DNA from: Pseudoalteromonas sp. MMG007
GTDB lineage: Bacteria; Pseudomonadota; Gammaproteobacteria; Enterobacterales; Alteromonadaceae
Length of the DNA: 64,000 bases
NCBI RefSeq assembly: GCF_018100985.1
Contig: NZ_JAGJEI010000014.1
Location: 60,933-124,932, forward strand
Reading direction: 5' to 3'
In this document: in pieces, positions 33,864 through 42,474 of the stretch
How the letters are laid out: each line of letters opens with the position of its first letter
Numbering within the stretch: the first letter of the stretch is position 1
Made by a program: the position numbers and the translations under genes
The notes under the pieces: generated by a model
Databases searched by the model: none
Seen by the model: the letters and a program-made list of their open reading frames with translations, nothing else
Told to the model about the DNA's origin: nothing

Positions 33864-36392
33864 ATGTTAAAGCCATTATCAGCCAAAAAAGTAGCACTTA
33901 GCCTGGCCATTTCTTCTGCACTTAGTGCACCCTATTCTTCTGTATTTGCTGCAGAACAAGATGTTCAAGCCGAAAAAAGCATTGAAGTGATTTCAGTAAC
34001 AGGTACTCGCCGTAGCTTACGCAGTATTGCCGAAAGCTCAGTACCTGTAGATATTATTACCAGCGGTGATATGCAAAGCACCGGTCAGCTAGAGATAAGC
34101 CAAGTACTTGCAAACCAAGTACCTAGTTTTAACTACCCAAGTGCAACACTTGCAGATGGTACCGACCACGCAAAACCTGCTGTTTTACGTGGTTTAGCAC
34201 CCGATCACACCTTAGTACTTATCAATGGTAAACGCCGCCACTCAGGCGCCTTATTAAACTTAGGTGGTACAGTTGGTCGTGGCTCTACGGCGGTTGATTT
34301 AAACATGATCCCAACATCAGCCATTAAACGTGTAGAAGTATTACGTGATGGCGCAGCAGCGCAATATGGTTCTGATGCAATTGCCGGTGTAATTAACATT
34401 GTACTTAAAGATGCCACCGAAGGCGGCAGCGTAAGCGTAACCTACGGCGAATACGACACCCAAATGGCAGGTGTACCTAACCTAGAAAGCACTTACGCCG
34501 ACGCAAATGGTAACCTTGCATTTAATACCGGAGCAGACCGTGAAGTAAACGACGGCGCAACTCGCACTATTAGCGCAAACTCTGGCTTTGCATTAGCAGA
34601 TAGCGGCTTTGTAAACGTCTCTATTGAGTATCGCGATAACGACTCAACACAGCGCTCAGGTTTTGACCCGCGCGAACAATACGACCGCCTAGAAGATGGC
34701 AGCTTAGACCCGCGCGAATTTACCTTCGACCGTTACAATCATCGCTTTGGTAAAGCAGACCTTGAAGACTACGCCTTGTTTTACAACATGGGTTACGATT
34801 TAGATAACGGCTATAACCTTTACTCATTTGGTAGCTACTCAAAACGCGAAGGTAATTCAGGTGGTTTTTACCGCCGCGCACAAGACAGCCGCAACGTATT
34901 AGAAGTTTACCCAGACGGCTTTTTACCGCAAATTGAAACCGACGTCCAAGATTACTCATTAGCACTTGGCCTAAAAGGCGAAACTGGTGAGTGGACATGG
35001 GATGTAAGTACCAACTACGGCCGTAACGACTTTGGTTTTGGTGTTGTAAACAGTATTAATACATCATTAGGTGCAGACAGCCCAACCGAATTTGACAACG
35101 GTGCACTGGTTTACGATCAGCTTTTAGTTAACGCCACAGCCAATACCACGCTAGATTTAGGCTTACCAGATGACGTATTTTTCACGGTAGGTACAGAGTA
35201 CCGCCATGAAAGCTATAAAATAGAGCAAGGCGAAGAAGCCTCTTACATTACAGCCCTTGATAGCGATGGCAACCCAATCGCAGCCGGTGGCGCGCAAGTA
35301 CTTGCAGGTTTTAGCCCGCAAAGCGTTACTGATAGAAGCCGCCATAATGTCGCTTTATTTGTAGAGTTTGATACTTACCTAACAGAAGATTGGAACGTAG
35401 TTTTAGCCGGACGTTACGAAGACTACACCGACTTTGGTGATACGTTTACCTCTAAGCTTGCCTCGCGTTACAGCATTACCGAAAACCTATCACTACGCGG
35501 TGCAATTAGCACAGGTTTCCGTGCGCCATCGCTTGCACAAAGCTCGTACCAGCAAATCTCAACTGTGCTTGAAAACAACGAACCATTTGAAGTAGGTTTA
35601 TTCCCAACCGATTCAGCCGCTGCACAAGCACTAGGCGCACAACCACTTGACGCAGAGGAATCGGTAAACCTAACAGCGGGCTTTATTTACACCCAAGGCA
35701 GCTTTAGCTTAACTGTTGATGCGTACCGCATTGATATTGATGACCGTATTGTATTGTCTGAAAACCTAGAAGGCGATGCCGTAGTAGAAATACTACAAAA
35801 TGCCGGCGAGCTAAATACAGAAAGCGTACGTTACTTTACTAACGCAATTGACTCACGCACGCAAGGTGTTGATATTGTTGCTACCTACAACCTAGATTTA
35901 GACAACTTAGGTGATTTACGTTTAAACGTAGCAGCTAACTTTAACGACACCGAAGTAACGCACGTAAACGACAACCCAAGCGAGCTAAACTCACTAGGCG
36001 ACGACTACGTAGTATTTGCACGTCGTGAAGTAGGCCGCTTTGAAGAAGGCACACCAGATAGCAAATGGAACTTATCGGCAGTGTGGAACTTTAACGAATG
36101 GCAAACTACCCTGCGCGCAACGCGCTACGGTGAAGTGGCTGATATTTCAACCACCGCAGCGGGCGACGAATACCTAGATCCTAAATGGATCACCGACCTA
36201 GAAGTGGCCTACCGTCCAGACGCAACATGGAAATTTGCAGTAGGTGCAAACAACTTGTTCGATCAGTACCCGCAAGCAACGGTAGATAACATTGGCTACT
36301 CTGATTTTGGCCAAATATTCCCATACAGCCCCTATGCACCTTACGGACTAGACGGGCGTTTCTTGTACGGTAATATTACTTACAGCTTTTAA
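33864..36392 (+). CDS. TonB-dependent outer-membrane receptor
   Basis: 842 residues with a long signal peptide (cut near FAA, residue 29-30). A TonB-box-like segment (IEVISVTG) follows, then the plug at about 45-175 with VPVDIITSGDMQSTGQLEIS, LRGLAPDHTLVLINGKRRH and VLRDGAAAQYGSDAIAGVIN. The rest is a 22-strand barrel ending in the terminal phenylalanine of YGNITYSF. Its position behind a Fur-preceded operon suggests iron-complex uptake, but I see no Fur box of its own, and receptors of this subgroup also take up carbohydrates or peptides. AAGGGAATC precedes the ATG. Confidence 0.9.
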   Translation: MLKPLSAKKVALSLAISSALSAPYSSVFAAEQDVQAEKSIEVISVTGTRRSLRSIAESSVPVDIITSGDMQSTGQLEISQVLANQVPSFNYPSATLADGTDHAKPAVLRGLAPDHTLVLINGKRRHSGALLNLGGTVGRGSTAVDLNMIPTSAIKRVEVLRDGAAAQYGSDAIAGVINIVLKDATEGGSVSVTYGEYDTQMAGVPNLESTYADANGNLAFNTGADREVNDGATRTISANSGFALADSGFVNVSIEYRDNDSTQRSGFDPREQYDRLEDGSLDPREFTFDRYNHRFGKADLEDYALFYNMGYDLDNGYNLYSFGSYSKREGNSGGFYRRAQDSRNVLEVYPDGFLPQIETDVQDYSLALGLKGETGEWTWDVSTNYGRNDFGFGVVNSINTSLGADSPTEFDNGALVYDQLLVNATANTTLDLGLPDDVFFTVGTEYRHESYKIEQGEEASYITALDSDGNPIAAGGAQVLAGFSPQSVTDRSRHNVALFVEFDTYLTEDWNVVLAGRYEDYTDFGDTFTSKLASRYSITENLSLRGAISTGFRAPSLAQSSYQQISTVLENNEPFEVGLFPTDSAAAQALGAQPLDAEESVNLTAGFIYTQGSFSLTVDAYRIDIDDRIVLSENLEGDAVVEILQNAGELNTESVRYFTNAIDSRTQGVDIVATYNLDLDNLGDLRLNVAANFNDTEVTHVNDNPSELNSLGDDYVVFARREVGRFEEGTPDSKWNLSAVWNFNEWQTTLRATRYGEVADISTTAAGDEYLDPKWITDLEVAYRPDATWKFAVGANNLFDQYPQATVDNIGYSDFGQIFPYSPYAPYGLDGRFLYGNITYSF

Positions 36393-36416
36393 TAAATAAC
36401 CTAAAAGCAAACACTT

Positions 36417-36443
36417 AAAAAGGATGCCATGTGCATCCTTTTT
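36417..36443 (+). terminator. Intrinsic terminator after the TonB receptor
   Basis: AAAAAGGATGC pairs with GCATCCTTTTT around CATGT-type loop bases, with a T run at the end. Confidence 0.85.
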
Positions 36444-36596
36444 GCTAACTTTTAGTGTTTTTAACCACTTATTAGTAAGTCCATCTTTCATAAACACATC
36501 TCATCATAATAAAATCAACAACTTACAGTTGGTCTCGTTTTTGCTCTACTATGCTTATACAAAACAAGCATAAATAACAAACACAAAGGACTAAAC

Positions 36597-37490
36597 ATGA
36601 GCTCATCAACTGTATCTAACATTACAAAACCACTTTCACTTATTGGCGGCATTTTATTATTAAGCGGCTGTGTATTTCATATATCGCCAAGCGTTGCCTC
36701 AGTAAAACAAACTCAGCAGTTATCACTGCCAAGCAATAACCTAGAATATTTAAACGTATTAAGCGGTCCAGGCTCTCTTGAAATAAAAGGCTCGCCCAAT
36801 GCCACCAGCATCAGTGTAGATGCCACAATTTTTACCGCCGACATTGAAGATGAGTACGAGCTGACGCTCGAGCAAGACGGTAAACAGGCAAAGCTTGTTG
36901 CCCAAAATAAAAGCCGCATTGGTCTTAGTTTTTACAGCGGCCAATCTCCACATATAGATGTAGTTGTAACCGTGCCAAGCAACTTAAACCTAGATATTGA
37001 TGATGGCTCTGGCGACATTGTTATAAGCGCCATGCAAAATAACATTAACGTAGAAGACAGCTCTGGCAGCTTATCTATAAACAGCGCTAAAAACCTCACC
37101 ATTGAAGATGGCTCAGGCGATATAACCCTTGAAAACATCACCGGTAACTTAGCACTTACCGACGGCTCTGGCAGCATAAATATTAATAATGTTAGCGGCA
37201 ATGCAGTTGTTGATGATGGTTCGGGTGATATGCGCATTAGCAATGTGCGCGGCACCTTAACTGTTGAAGACGATTCAGGCAGCATGGCTATTAATAATAT
37301 TAATGGTCCGGTTGATGTAGACGATAACTCTGGCGATTTAGTCATTGAGCACGTGCAAGCAAACGTAACTATTGAAGATGGTTCGGGCGACATTCGTGTA
37401 AATCATGCTAAGGGGCTTACTATTACTGAGGCAGGCTCAGGCGATGTAAGCATTGATAACATTAACGGCCCCGTAAAAGTAGCTGATTAA
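36597..37490 (+). CDS. DUF4097-type lipoprotein with a periodic SGD/SGS beta repeat
   Basis: 297 residues. The lipobox LSGC lies near residue 26 (GGILLLSGCVFHI), so it is a lipoprotein. Residues about 130-297 are nine repeats of about 18-20 residues, each built as hydrophobic strand, turn D/E-x-(G/S/D)-S-G-(D/S), hydrophobic strand, N/T-rich turn. The turn residue alternates Asp and Ser in the first seven repeats (SGD, SGS, SGD, SGS, SGD, SGS, SGD), then stays Asp. This is the DUF4097 'putative adhesin' pattern, likely a right-handed beta helix, and the stacked acidic turns could bind cations. It stands alone with its own leader; the antiporter gene follows 92 bp later. Confidence 0.85.
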   Translation: MSSSTVSNITKPLSLIGGILLLSGCVFHISPSVASVKQTQQLSLPSNNLEYLNVLSGPGSLEIKGSPNATSISVDATIFTADIEDEYELTLEQDGKQAKLVAQNKSRIGLSFYSGQSPHIDVVVTVPSNLNLDIDDGSGDIVISAMQNNINVEDSSGSLSINSAKNLTIEDGSGDITLENITGNLALTDGSGSININNVSGNAVVDDGSGDMRISNVRGTLTVEDDSGSMAINNINGPVDVDDNSGDLVIEHVQANVTIEDGSGDIRVNHAKGLTITEAGSGDVSIDNINGPVKVAD

Positions 37491-37582
37491 TTTAGCATTT
37501 TCAGCCACATGACCCATTGTATTTTAAAAGCGACTAAGCCATGCTAAAAGCCTTGATATTATTAGGGTCTTAGGACATACGC

Positions 37583-39472
37583 GTGTTAGAAATAGCTTTA
37601 ATTTACTTAGCAGCGGCCATAGTGGCTGTACCTATTGCCAAGCGTGTTGGGCTTGGCTCGGTACTTGGTTATTTAATTGCGGGCATACTTATCGGCCCCT
37701 ATGCCTTAGGTGTGGTGGGCGATCAAACTGATGTAATGCATTTTGCTGAATTTGGCGTAGTGATGATGCTATTTTTGGTCGGCCTTGAACTACAACCCTC
37801 GCGTTTATGGAAGCTTCGCCATTCAATATTAGGACTTGGCGGCTTACAAGTGGTACTAACCGCCGCAGCTATTTTTGCGTTTTGTTATTGGTTTTTTACC
37901 ATGCATTGGCAAACTGCTTTAGCAATAGGCTTAATGCTGGCGCTTTCATCTACCGCTATTGTGCTGCAAAGCCTTGAAGAAAAAGGCTGGTTAAAGCAAG
38001 AAGCCGGGCAAAACGCGTTTTCGGTTTTGTTGTTTCAAGACATCGCCATTATTCCTATTTTAGCGCTCCTGCCACTACTGGCTTTTGCACCGCAGAGTAG
38101 CTCAAAAGAGATTAGCGACTCTATTATTGCAAGCTGGCCGGTATGGCAGCAAGTAGGCATATCGGTAGCAGTTATTGCCGCTATCATTGTCGGCGGAAAA
38201 TATGTGTCGGCGCCGTTATTTAGATACATAGCACAAACCCACATGCGTGAAATATTTACTATTTTTGCGCTGTTTTTAGTGGTGGCCATAGCGCTAGTGA
38301 TGCAAAGTATTGGCTTATCTCCGGCGCTAGGTACATTTTTAGCCGGTGTAGTGCTTGCCGAAAGCGAATTTAGACACGAGCTCGAAGCCGACATAGAACC
38401 CTTTAAAGGCCTACTGTTAGGGTTATTTTTTATCACCGTGGGCGCATCAATAAACTTTGAGTTATTAGCTGATGAGTTTACTACTGTGATCGCGCTCGTT
38501 GCCCTACTCATTGTGGTAAAAGCCTGCATTCTATTTGCCCTTGCCGTTACCTTTAACATTAGTAAAAAGCAGCGTTTACTGTTTGCCTTAGCGTTGGCGC
38601 AAGGCGGCGAATTTGCCTTTGTATTGCTAAGCGTAACCACTACATTAAGCATTTTAACACCAGAGCAAACAGGGGTAGTAACCTTGGTGGTAGCTGTTTC
38701 AATGCTTATTGCTCCGCTGCTATTAATGGTGTACGAGCAAATACAAAAACGCAGCAGCAGTGCTCAGCCTGAGTTTGATAAGCCTGAACAAATTAGTAGC
38801 GCAAAACACGTAATTATTGCGGGCTACGGACGCTTTGGGCAAATTATGGGTCGCTTATTACACGCCCAAGGCTACGACATTACTGTACTTGATCACAGCC
38901 CAAGCCAAATAGAGTTACTACGCCGCTTTGGCAATACCGTATTTTATGGCGATGCTGCACGCCAAGAACTGCTTGAAGCCGCAGGCGCACATACCGCACA
39001 AATGCTAGTAGTAGCAATAGACGACCCAGATAAAACCATACAAATAATTAAGCTCGCGCGTAAAAACTACCCGCAGCTTAAAATTGTTGCCCGCGCAATC
39101 GACCGTCGCCATGCGTATCAAATGCTTAACTTAAAAGTAGATGCCTTTAACCGCGAAACGGTCGACTCCGCCATTAACCTTGCAGTAGAGGCACTTGAGC
39201 TGTTAGGTAACAATAAAGAAGATGCCGAGCGCGCCGGAAAACTATTTAGAGACCACGACCGCGCTGCGGTTGTGCAACTTGCCGAGCTGTGGGGCGACGA
39301 CGCCAGCTACGGCGTAGCCGTGCGCCAACGTATGGAAGATTTAAAACAAGTACTGCAACAAGACAAGCAGGCACAAAGCGATTTAAATACCTGCGACAGC
39401 GGCGATTGCGAAGATGGCTTAACAGAAGTAGCGAGTAAACCTAAAAAGCCTGATGATGCTCATTTGGAGTAG
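37583..39472 (+). CDS. KefB/KefC-type monovalent cation:proton antiporter (CPA2) with RCK domain
   Basis: 629 residues, starting at GTG 37583. About twelve membrane helices (5-385) form the exchanger domain, with LGYLIAGILIGPYALGV near the start and the glutamates of LAESEFRHELEADIEPF, as in Kef systems. The cytosolic RCK/TrkA-N domain starts at about 412 with HVIIAGYGRFGQIMGRLL (Rossmann G-x-G-x-x-G) and contains GDAARQELLEAAGA. An acidic, Cys-containing tail (NTCDSGDCEDG) closes the protein. Kef proteins release potassium in exchange for protons when glutathione adducts form; no KefF/G-like accessory gene is adjacent here. The tail with its two Cys residues is unusual and could be redox-active. 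Confidence 0.9.
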   Translation: MLEIALIYLAAAIVAVPIAKRVGLGSVLGYLIAGILIGPYALGVVGDQTDVMHFAEFGVVMMLFLVGLELQPSRLWKLRHSILGLGGLQVVLTAAAIFAFCYWFFTMHWQTALAIGLMLALSSTAIVLQSLEEKGWLKQEAGQNAFSVLLFQDIAIIPILALLPLLAFAPQSSSKEISDSIIASWPVWQQVGISVAVIAAIIVGGKYVSAPLFRYIAQTHMREIFTIFALFLVVAIALVMQSIGLSPALGTFLAGVVLAESEFRHELEADIEPFKGLLLGLFFITVGASINFELLADEFTTVIALVALLIVVKACILFALAVTFNISKKQRLLFALALAQGGEFAFVLLSVTTTLSILTPEQTGVVTLVVAVSMLIAPLLLMVYEQIQKRSSSAQPEFDKPEQISSAKHVIIAGYGRFGQIMGRLLHAQGYDITVLDHSPSQIELLRRFGNTVFYGDAARQELLEAAGAHTAQMLVVAIDDPDKTIQIIKLARKNYPQLKIVARAIDRRHAYQMLNLKVDAFNRETVDSAINLAVEALELLGNNKEDAERAGKLFRDHDRAAVVQLAELWGDDASYGVAVRQRMEDLKQVLQQDKQAQSDLNTCDSGDCEDGLTEVASKPKKPDDAHLE

Positions 39473-39495
39473 TTTAGGCGATTAGTAAACTATGA

Positions 39496-39518
39496 TATTG
39501 CCTCGTTGGGAGGCAATA
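39496..39518 (+). terminator. Hairpin after the antiporter gene
   Basis: TATTGCCTC and GAGGCAATA are perfect arms around a 5-nt loop, 24 bp after the stop. No T run follows, so termination is uncertain. Confidence 0.4.
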
Positions 39519-39576
39519 ACGAATAAAATAGTCTAGTAGTAGAAAAAGACGATTATTGTTCATCTGATTGAATAGC

Positions 39577-41388
39577 TCACTGTCCAGCTATTTGCTCTTT
39601 TTTTGAAATATTTAGTTCCATTTTAGAGTGAGCTTCAAGTAACTTTTCATGAAGCTCACTCAGACTAGCTACTTTTAGTCCAAAACCAATCTCTTTTAAT
39701 AAAGAGCCCACCATTGAAGATATTGTTTTTAAAGCTTCTAATTCTGGCTGAAAATAATCGTCAATATTACTAAAGCGGTATCTCTCATTAATGAATCTTA
39801 CGAACTGAAAAACCTCCTCGTTAGACCAAGTCTGAAGAGCTGCTTTGACAATATTTACATTAAGATTTTGAAAAAATGGCGTGTGCATCAAATTTTGGTG
39901 AGCCTCATTTTTTACACTAGCCCATGATGCTTGAAATTTTTGAGAAAATTCCGAGTTTTTATTACTAGCCTTTAAAGTTTCTAACTCTGCTTTCTTCAAG
40001 TTAAATCTTTTATCAACCTCTTCATTGTAAAAACTAATACGCCTTCTTTGATCAAAATCATCCTCTACTGCTGTAATTTTAAATTGATTAACGTCAATAT
40101 CATCACATAATCTTAACAGGGTAGCTTTCGTATACGTTGTCGATTCGATCACTTTGTTAGTCTGCATATATATGTACATATCACAAGTGCTAAACCACTT
40201 GTAAATATCTATATCATTTTTAGAGAAGATGTACTCTTCTAGTAATTGAACTCCATGTTTAAAATCACTTTCTGATAATTGGTTTTGAACCCATATAGAT
40301 TGCATAGCATCTAGGAGCGTCTGTCGCATTGGTAAATTTAGTTCAACTTCTAAGTTGGAAAATTCATAAAGCCCATCACAACAGTAACTTAATAACTTCT
40401 GATTCGATCTATTAATCGCGCCTTCAAATATTGCATCTAATTTTTTATAACCTTCAATTTCTGCTTCGTCATTACTTTTTTTTATTTGCCTTATAATTCT
40501 CGAATCAATTGCATCGATAATTTTTTCTTTAGAGAAGGAATGTTCAAACTTCGCACAACAAATTCTTACTATATCACTTAAGATTCTCGACAGTGCTTGG
40601 TCAAGCACAACATTTTTTATTTCAGATACTTCTCTTTGAATACGTGTAAACTTTGATAAAGCTCTTTTTAAAACTCTAATATTTTTAGAGTTTATTGCAG
40701 TAATATTTAAAAGAAGCTCGTTAGCTAATTGATCATCAAGATTTTCATATTCTACTTTAAGGATTGAAACCACCTCCTCATGTGTAAAGCTAAATTTATA
40801 TTTATCCGCAAATACTTTTTCAATATCGTTTTTACAATTAAGTTTGTCCTCATTTGCAACAACAACTACTTTTATATTTTTTGACTCAGCTAAACTTAAA
40901 CTCTCACCTAAAATATTTTTAATTAGCTTTTCATCAGCAACACGCTCCAAATCATCTAAAATCAATATACAATCATCAAGCTCACCATATAGTTTGTATT
41001 TATATGCTCCCGCAGCCCCACTTAATACAGCACCAATCCCTCTTTCCCCAAGGTTCTGTGCTGCTCCATCAATGGCTTTAGAGAAATACTTTGCGAATAC
41101 AGAAGCCTCTTCTTTGTCAGTCAGCGATAATGAGATGATTTTATCTCTAAAGTCATCGATACTTGAAATACCATAAAGAGAGAAAAAATAGACTTTTTGA
41201 CCAAATAGCTCTTCAATTTTTGCTCTTAAATAGTGCTTAATAAAGTGTGTTTTACCACTCCCCCATGCTCCATCAAGTAATACAACCTGAGGGAATGATG
41301 TGTCTTGTAATAGCTCTATAATTTGATCCGCTTGCTTCATTGTAGCCCCAATGATCACGATGTTAGTTGATATATTACCAAGGGACAT
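39577..41388 (-). CDS. KAP-like P-loop NTPase
   Basis: 603 residues. Walker A GAWGSGKT is at 40-47 and Walker B ILILDDLERV at 141-150, followed by a sensor strand KVVVVANEDKL near 175. The DDLER wording and the short distance from the N-terminus are typical of the KAP/STAND-like ATPases. A small Gly/Ala-rich stretch (RGIGAVLSGAAGAYKYKLYG) between the Walker motifs replaces the membrane helices that many KAP proteins carry there. The remaining 350 residues are mostly alpha-helical with no motif I know. ATG 41388 follows TTAGGAAA; ATG 41340 (MKQAD) with GGGG before it is an alternative. The gene is solitary and more AT-rich than its neighbours, suggesting transfer. KAP proteins include phage-exclusion factors (PifA), so a defence role is possible but unproven. 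Confidence 0.75.
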   Translation of the reverse strand: MSLGNISTNIVIIGATMKQADQIIELLQDTSFPQVVLLDGAWGSGKTHFIKHYLRAKIEELFGQKVYFFSLYGISSIDDFRDKIISLSLTDKEEASVFAKYFSKAIDGAAQNLGERGIGAVLSGAAGAYKYKLYGELDDCILILDDLERVADEKLIKNILGESLSLAESKNIKVVVVANEDKLNCKNDIEKVFADKYKFSFTHEEVVSILKVEYENLDDQLANELLLNITAINSKNIRVLKRALSKFTRIQREVSEIKNVVLDQALSRILSDIVRICCAKFEHSFSKEKIIDAIDSRIIRQIKKSNDEAEIEGYKKLDAIFEGAINRSNQKLLSYCCDGLYEFSNLEVELNLPMRQTLLDAMQSIWVQNQLSESDFKHGVQLLEEYIFSKNDIDIYKWFSTCDMYIYMQTNKVIESTTYTKATLLRLCDDIDVNQFKITAVEDDFDQRRRISFYNEEVDKRFNLKKAELETLKASNKNSEFSQKFQASWASVKNEAHQNLMHTPFFQNLNVNIVKAALQTWSNEEVFQFVRFINERYRFSNIDDYFQPELEALKTISSMVGSLLKEIGFGLKVASLSELHEKLLEAHSKMELNISKKEQIAGQ

Positions 41389-41635
41389 TTTTCCTAATTT
41401 TATCGTATCAATGTCCCTATGATGAGAACTTCTATTAATATCAAATAGTATAAATTATTACCAACTATAAATATTATGCGGCTGACGGTATGTGTTCTAT
41501 AAAAATGGGGAAGTGTTTGCAGTATAACTTGGGGGGGAATGGCTTAAATTAATCTACTTTTTAATACCTACTTGTAGCCCATAGCCACCTATCATCCTTC
41601 CAGCTATGAGCTACTACATTTAAAAACGCTAAAAC

Positions 41636-42349
41636 CTAGTGGTGGTGCCCACCTTGAATCGCTTTACCTTGTTGGTTATAAAACCCTGTTGCGCTGTGCT
41701 CTATAAAACCAAGGTTGATCATTTTTGCTAAGAACGGGTCGTTTTCGTTATCGCCAATATCGGCGTAGTCGGTGGTTTGAAAGCGATCCCACTTGGCAAA
41801 CTGTGCGGTTATTTCTGCTTTATTGCTGCTTACATCATTTAGAGTAAGTGAAGTGTGAGTGTGGTTTTTATTATTAGTTACGCTAAAGCTTTTAACTAAG
41901 TTTGATTTGGTAAATAAAGCGAGTTTAAATTGGTTGTCGCCCTCGGTAAGTTCGTAGTTTTTTACTTCATCACAGCCTGTGCCTTGGGTGTTTAAAAGGG
42001 TCATTTTTTCGATTAAATGCGCATCCACCAGCTGGTTTTTAGCACTCCAATTTTGTATGCCACGCACCTCAGATGGCTGATACTCAATACCCCGTTGCTC
42101 GGCATTAAAATAACGAATGGGGCGAATTTGCTTGTTAGCTAAGTGCTGCCAAAGCTCGGTAATAACCTCACGTTGGTGCGCTACTTGCGAGCTATTGCGC
42201 CAAAGCGTTAGCGACTGTGTGCTTTGCTCATGGTTATGAGTATTCGTAATTTTATAGTCTGCTTTTAAATGTGCGCTATCAATATTACATTGCTGCGCTA
42301 ACGTGCTGGTACTGGCAAGTGTTGCCATTAAAAATAATGCGAGTTTCAT
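41636..42349 (-). CDS. Exported protein of unknown function with a His-rich tail
   Basis: 237 residues; signal peptide 1-18 (TLASTSTLA), so periplasmic. Two Cys residues (QQCNID near the mature N-terminus and TGCDEV) could form a disulfide. The body is mainly beta strands (DYKITNTHNHEQSTQSLTLW; KSFSVTNNKNHTHTSLTLND). The C-terminus is GGHHH, and further His residues (THNHE, NHTHT) suggest metal binding. I do not know the family. It lies downstream of the alkaline phosphatase pair in the same direction but is separated by a terminator. Confidence 0.75.
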   Translation of the reverse strand: MKLALFLMATLASTSTLAQQCNIDSAHLKADYKITNTHNHEQSTQSLTLWRNSSQVAHQREVITELWQHLANKQIRPIRYFNAEQRGIEYQPSEVRGIQNWSAKNQLVDAHLIEKMTLLNTQGTGCDEVKNYELTEGDNQFKLALFTKSNLVKSFSVTNNKNHTHTSLTLNDVSSNKAEITAQFAKWDRFQTTDYADIGDNENDPFLAKMINLGFIEHSATGFYNQQGKAIQGGHHH

Positions 42350-42420
42350 TAAATTTTCTCTTTTTAAACATCACTGTAATAGCTATACAATAACGACTTA
42401 CAATGGCATTTTTATGACAT

Positions 42421-42456
42421 AAAAAAACAACTCGCACACGGTACGAGTTGTTTTTG
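42421..42456 (-). terminator. Intrinsic terminator of the alkaline phosphatase pair
   Basis: AAAAACAACTCG pairs with CGAGTTGTTTTT around CACACGGTA, just downstream of the last phosphatase stop; runs of A and T are present on both flanks. Confidence 0.8.
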
Positions 42457-42474
42457 AACATACAAGTTAGCGGC

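Noticed and set aside
36932..37393. 153-codon frame rich in PEPSS repeats, opposite the DUF4097 lipoprotein
   Set aside because: The periodicity only mirrors the coding repeat on the other strand.
36990..37450. Possible CRISPR-like DNA repeat
   Set aside because: The periodic units are coding, diverged at the DNA level and lack separate spacers; no cas genes are near.
38035..38652. 205-codon open frame opposite the antiporter gene
   Set aside because: It is the antisense shadow of membrane helices, rich in Ser, Thr, Ala and Asn, with no family pattern.
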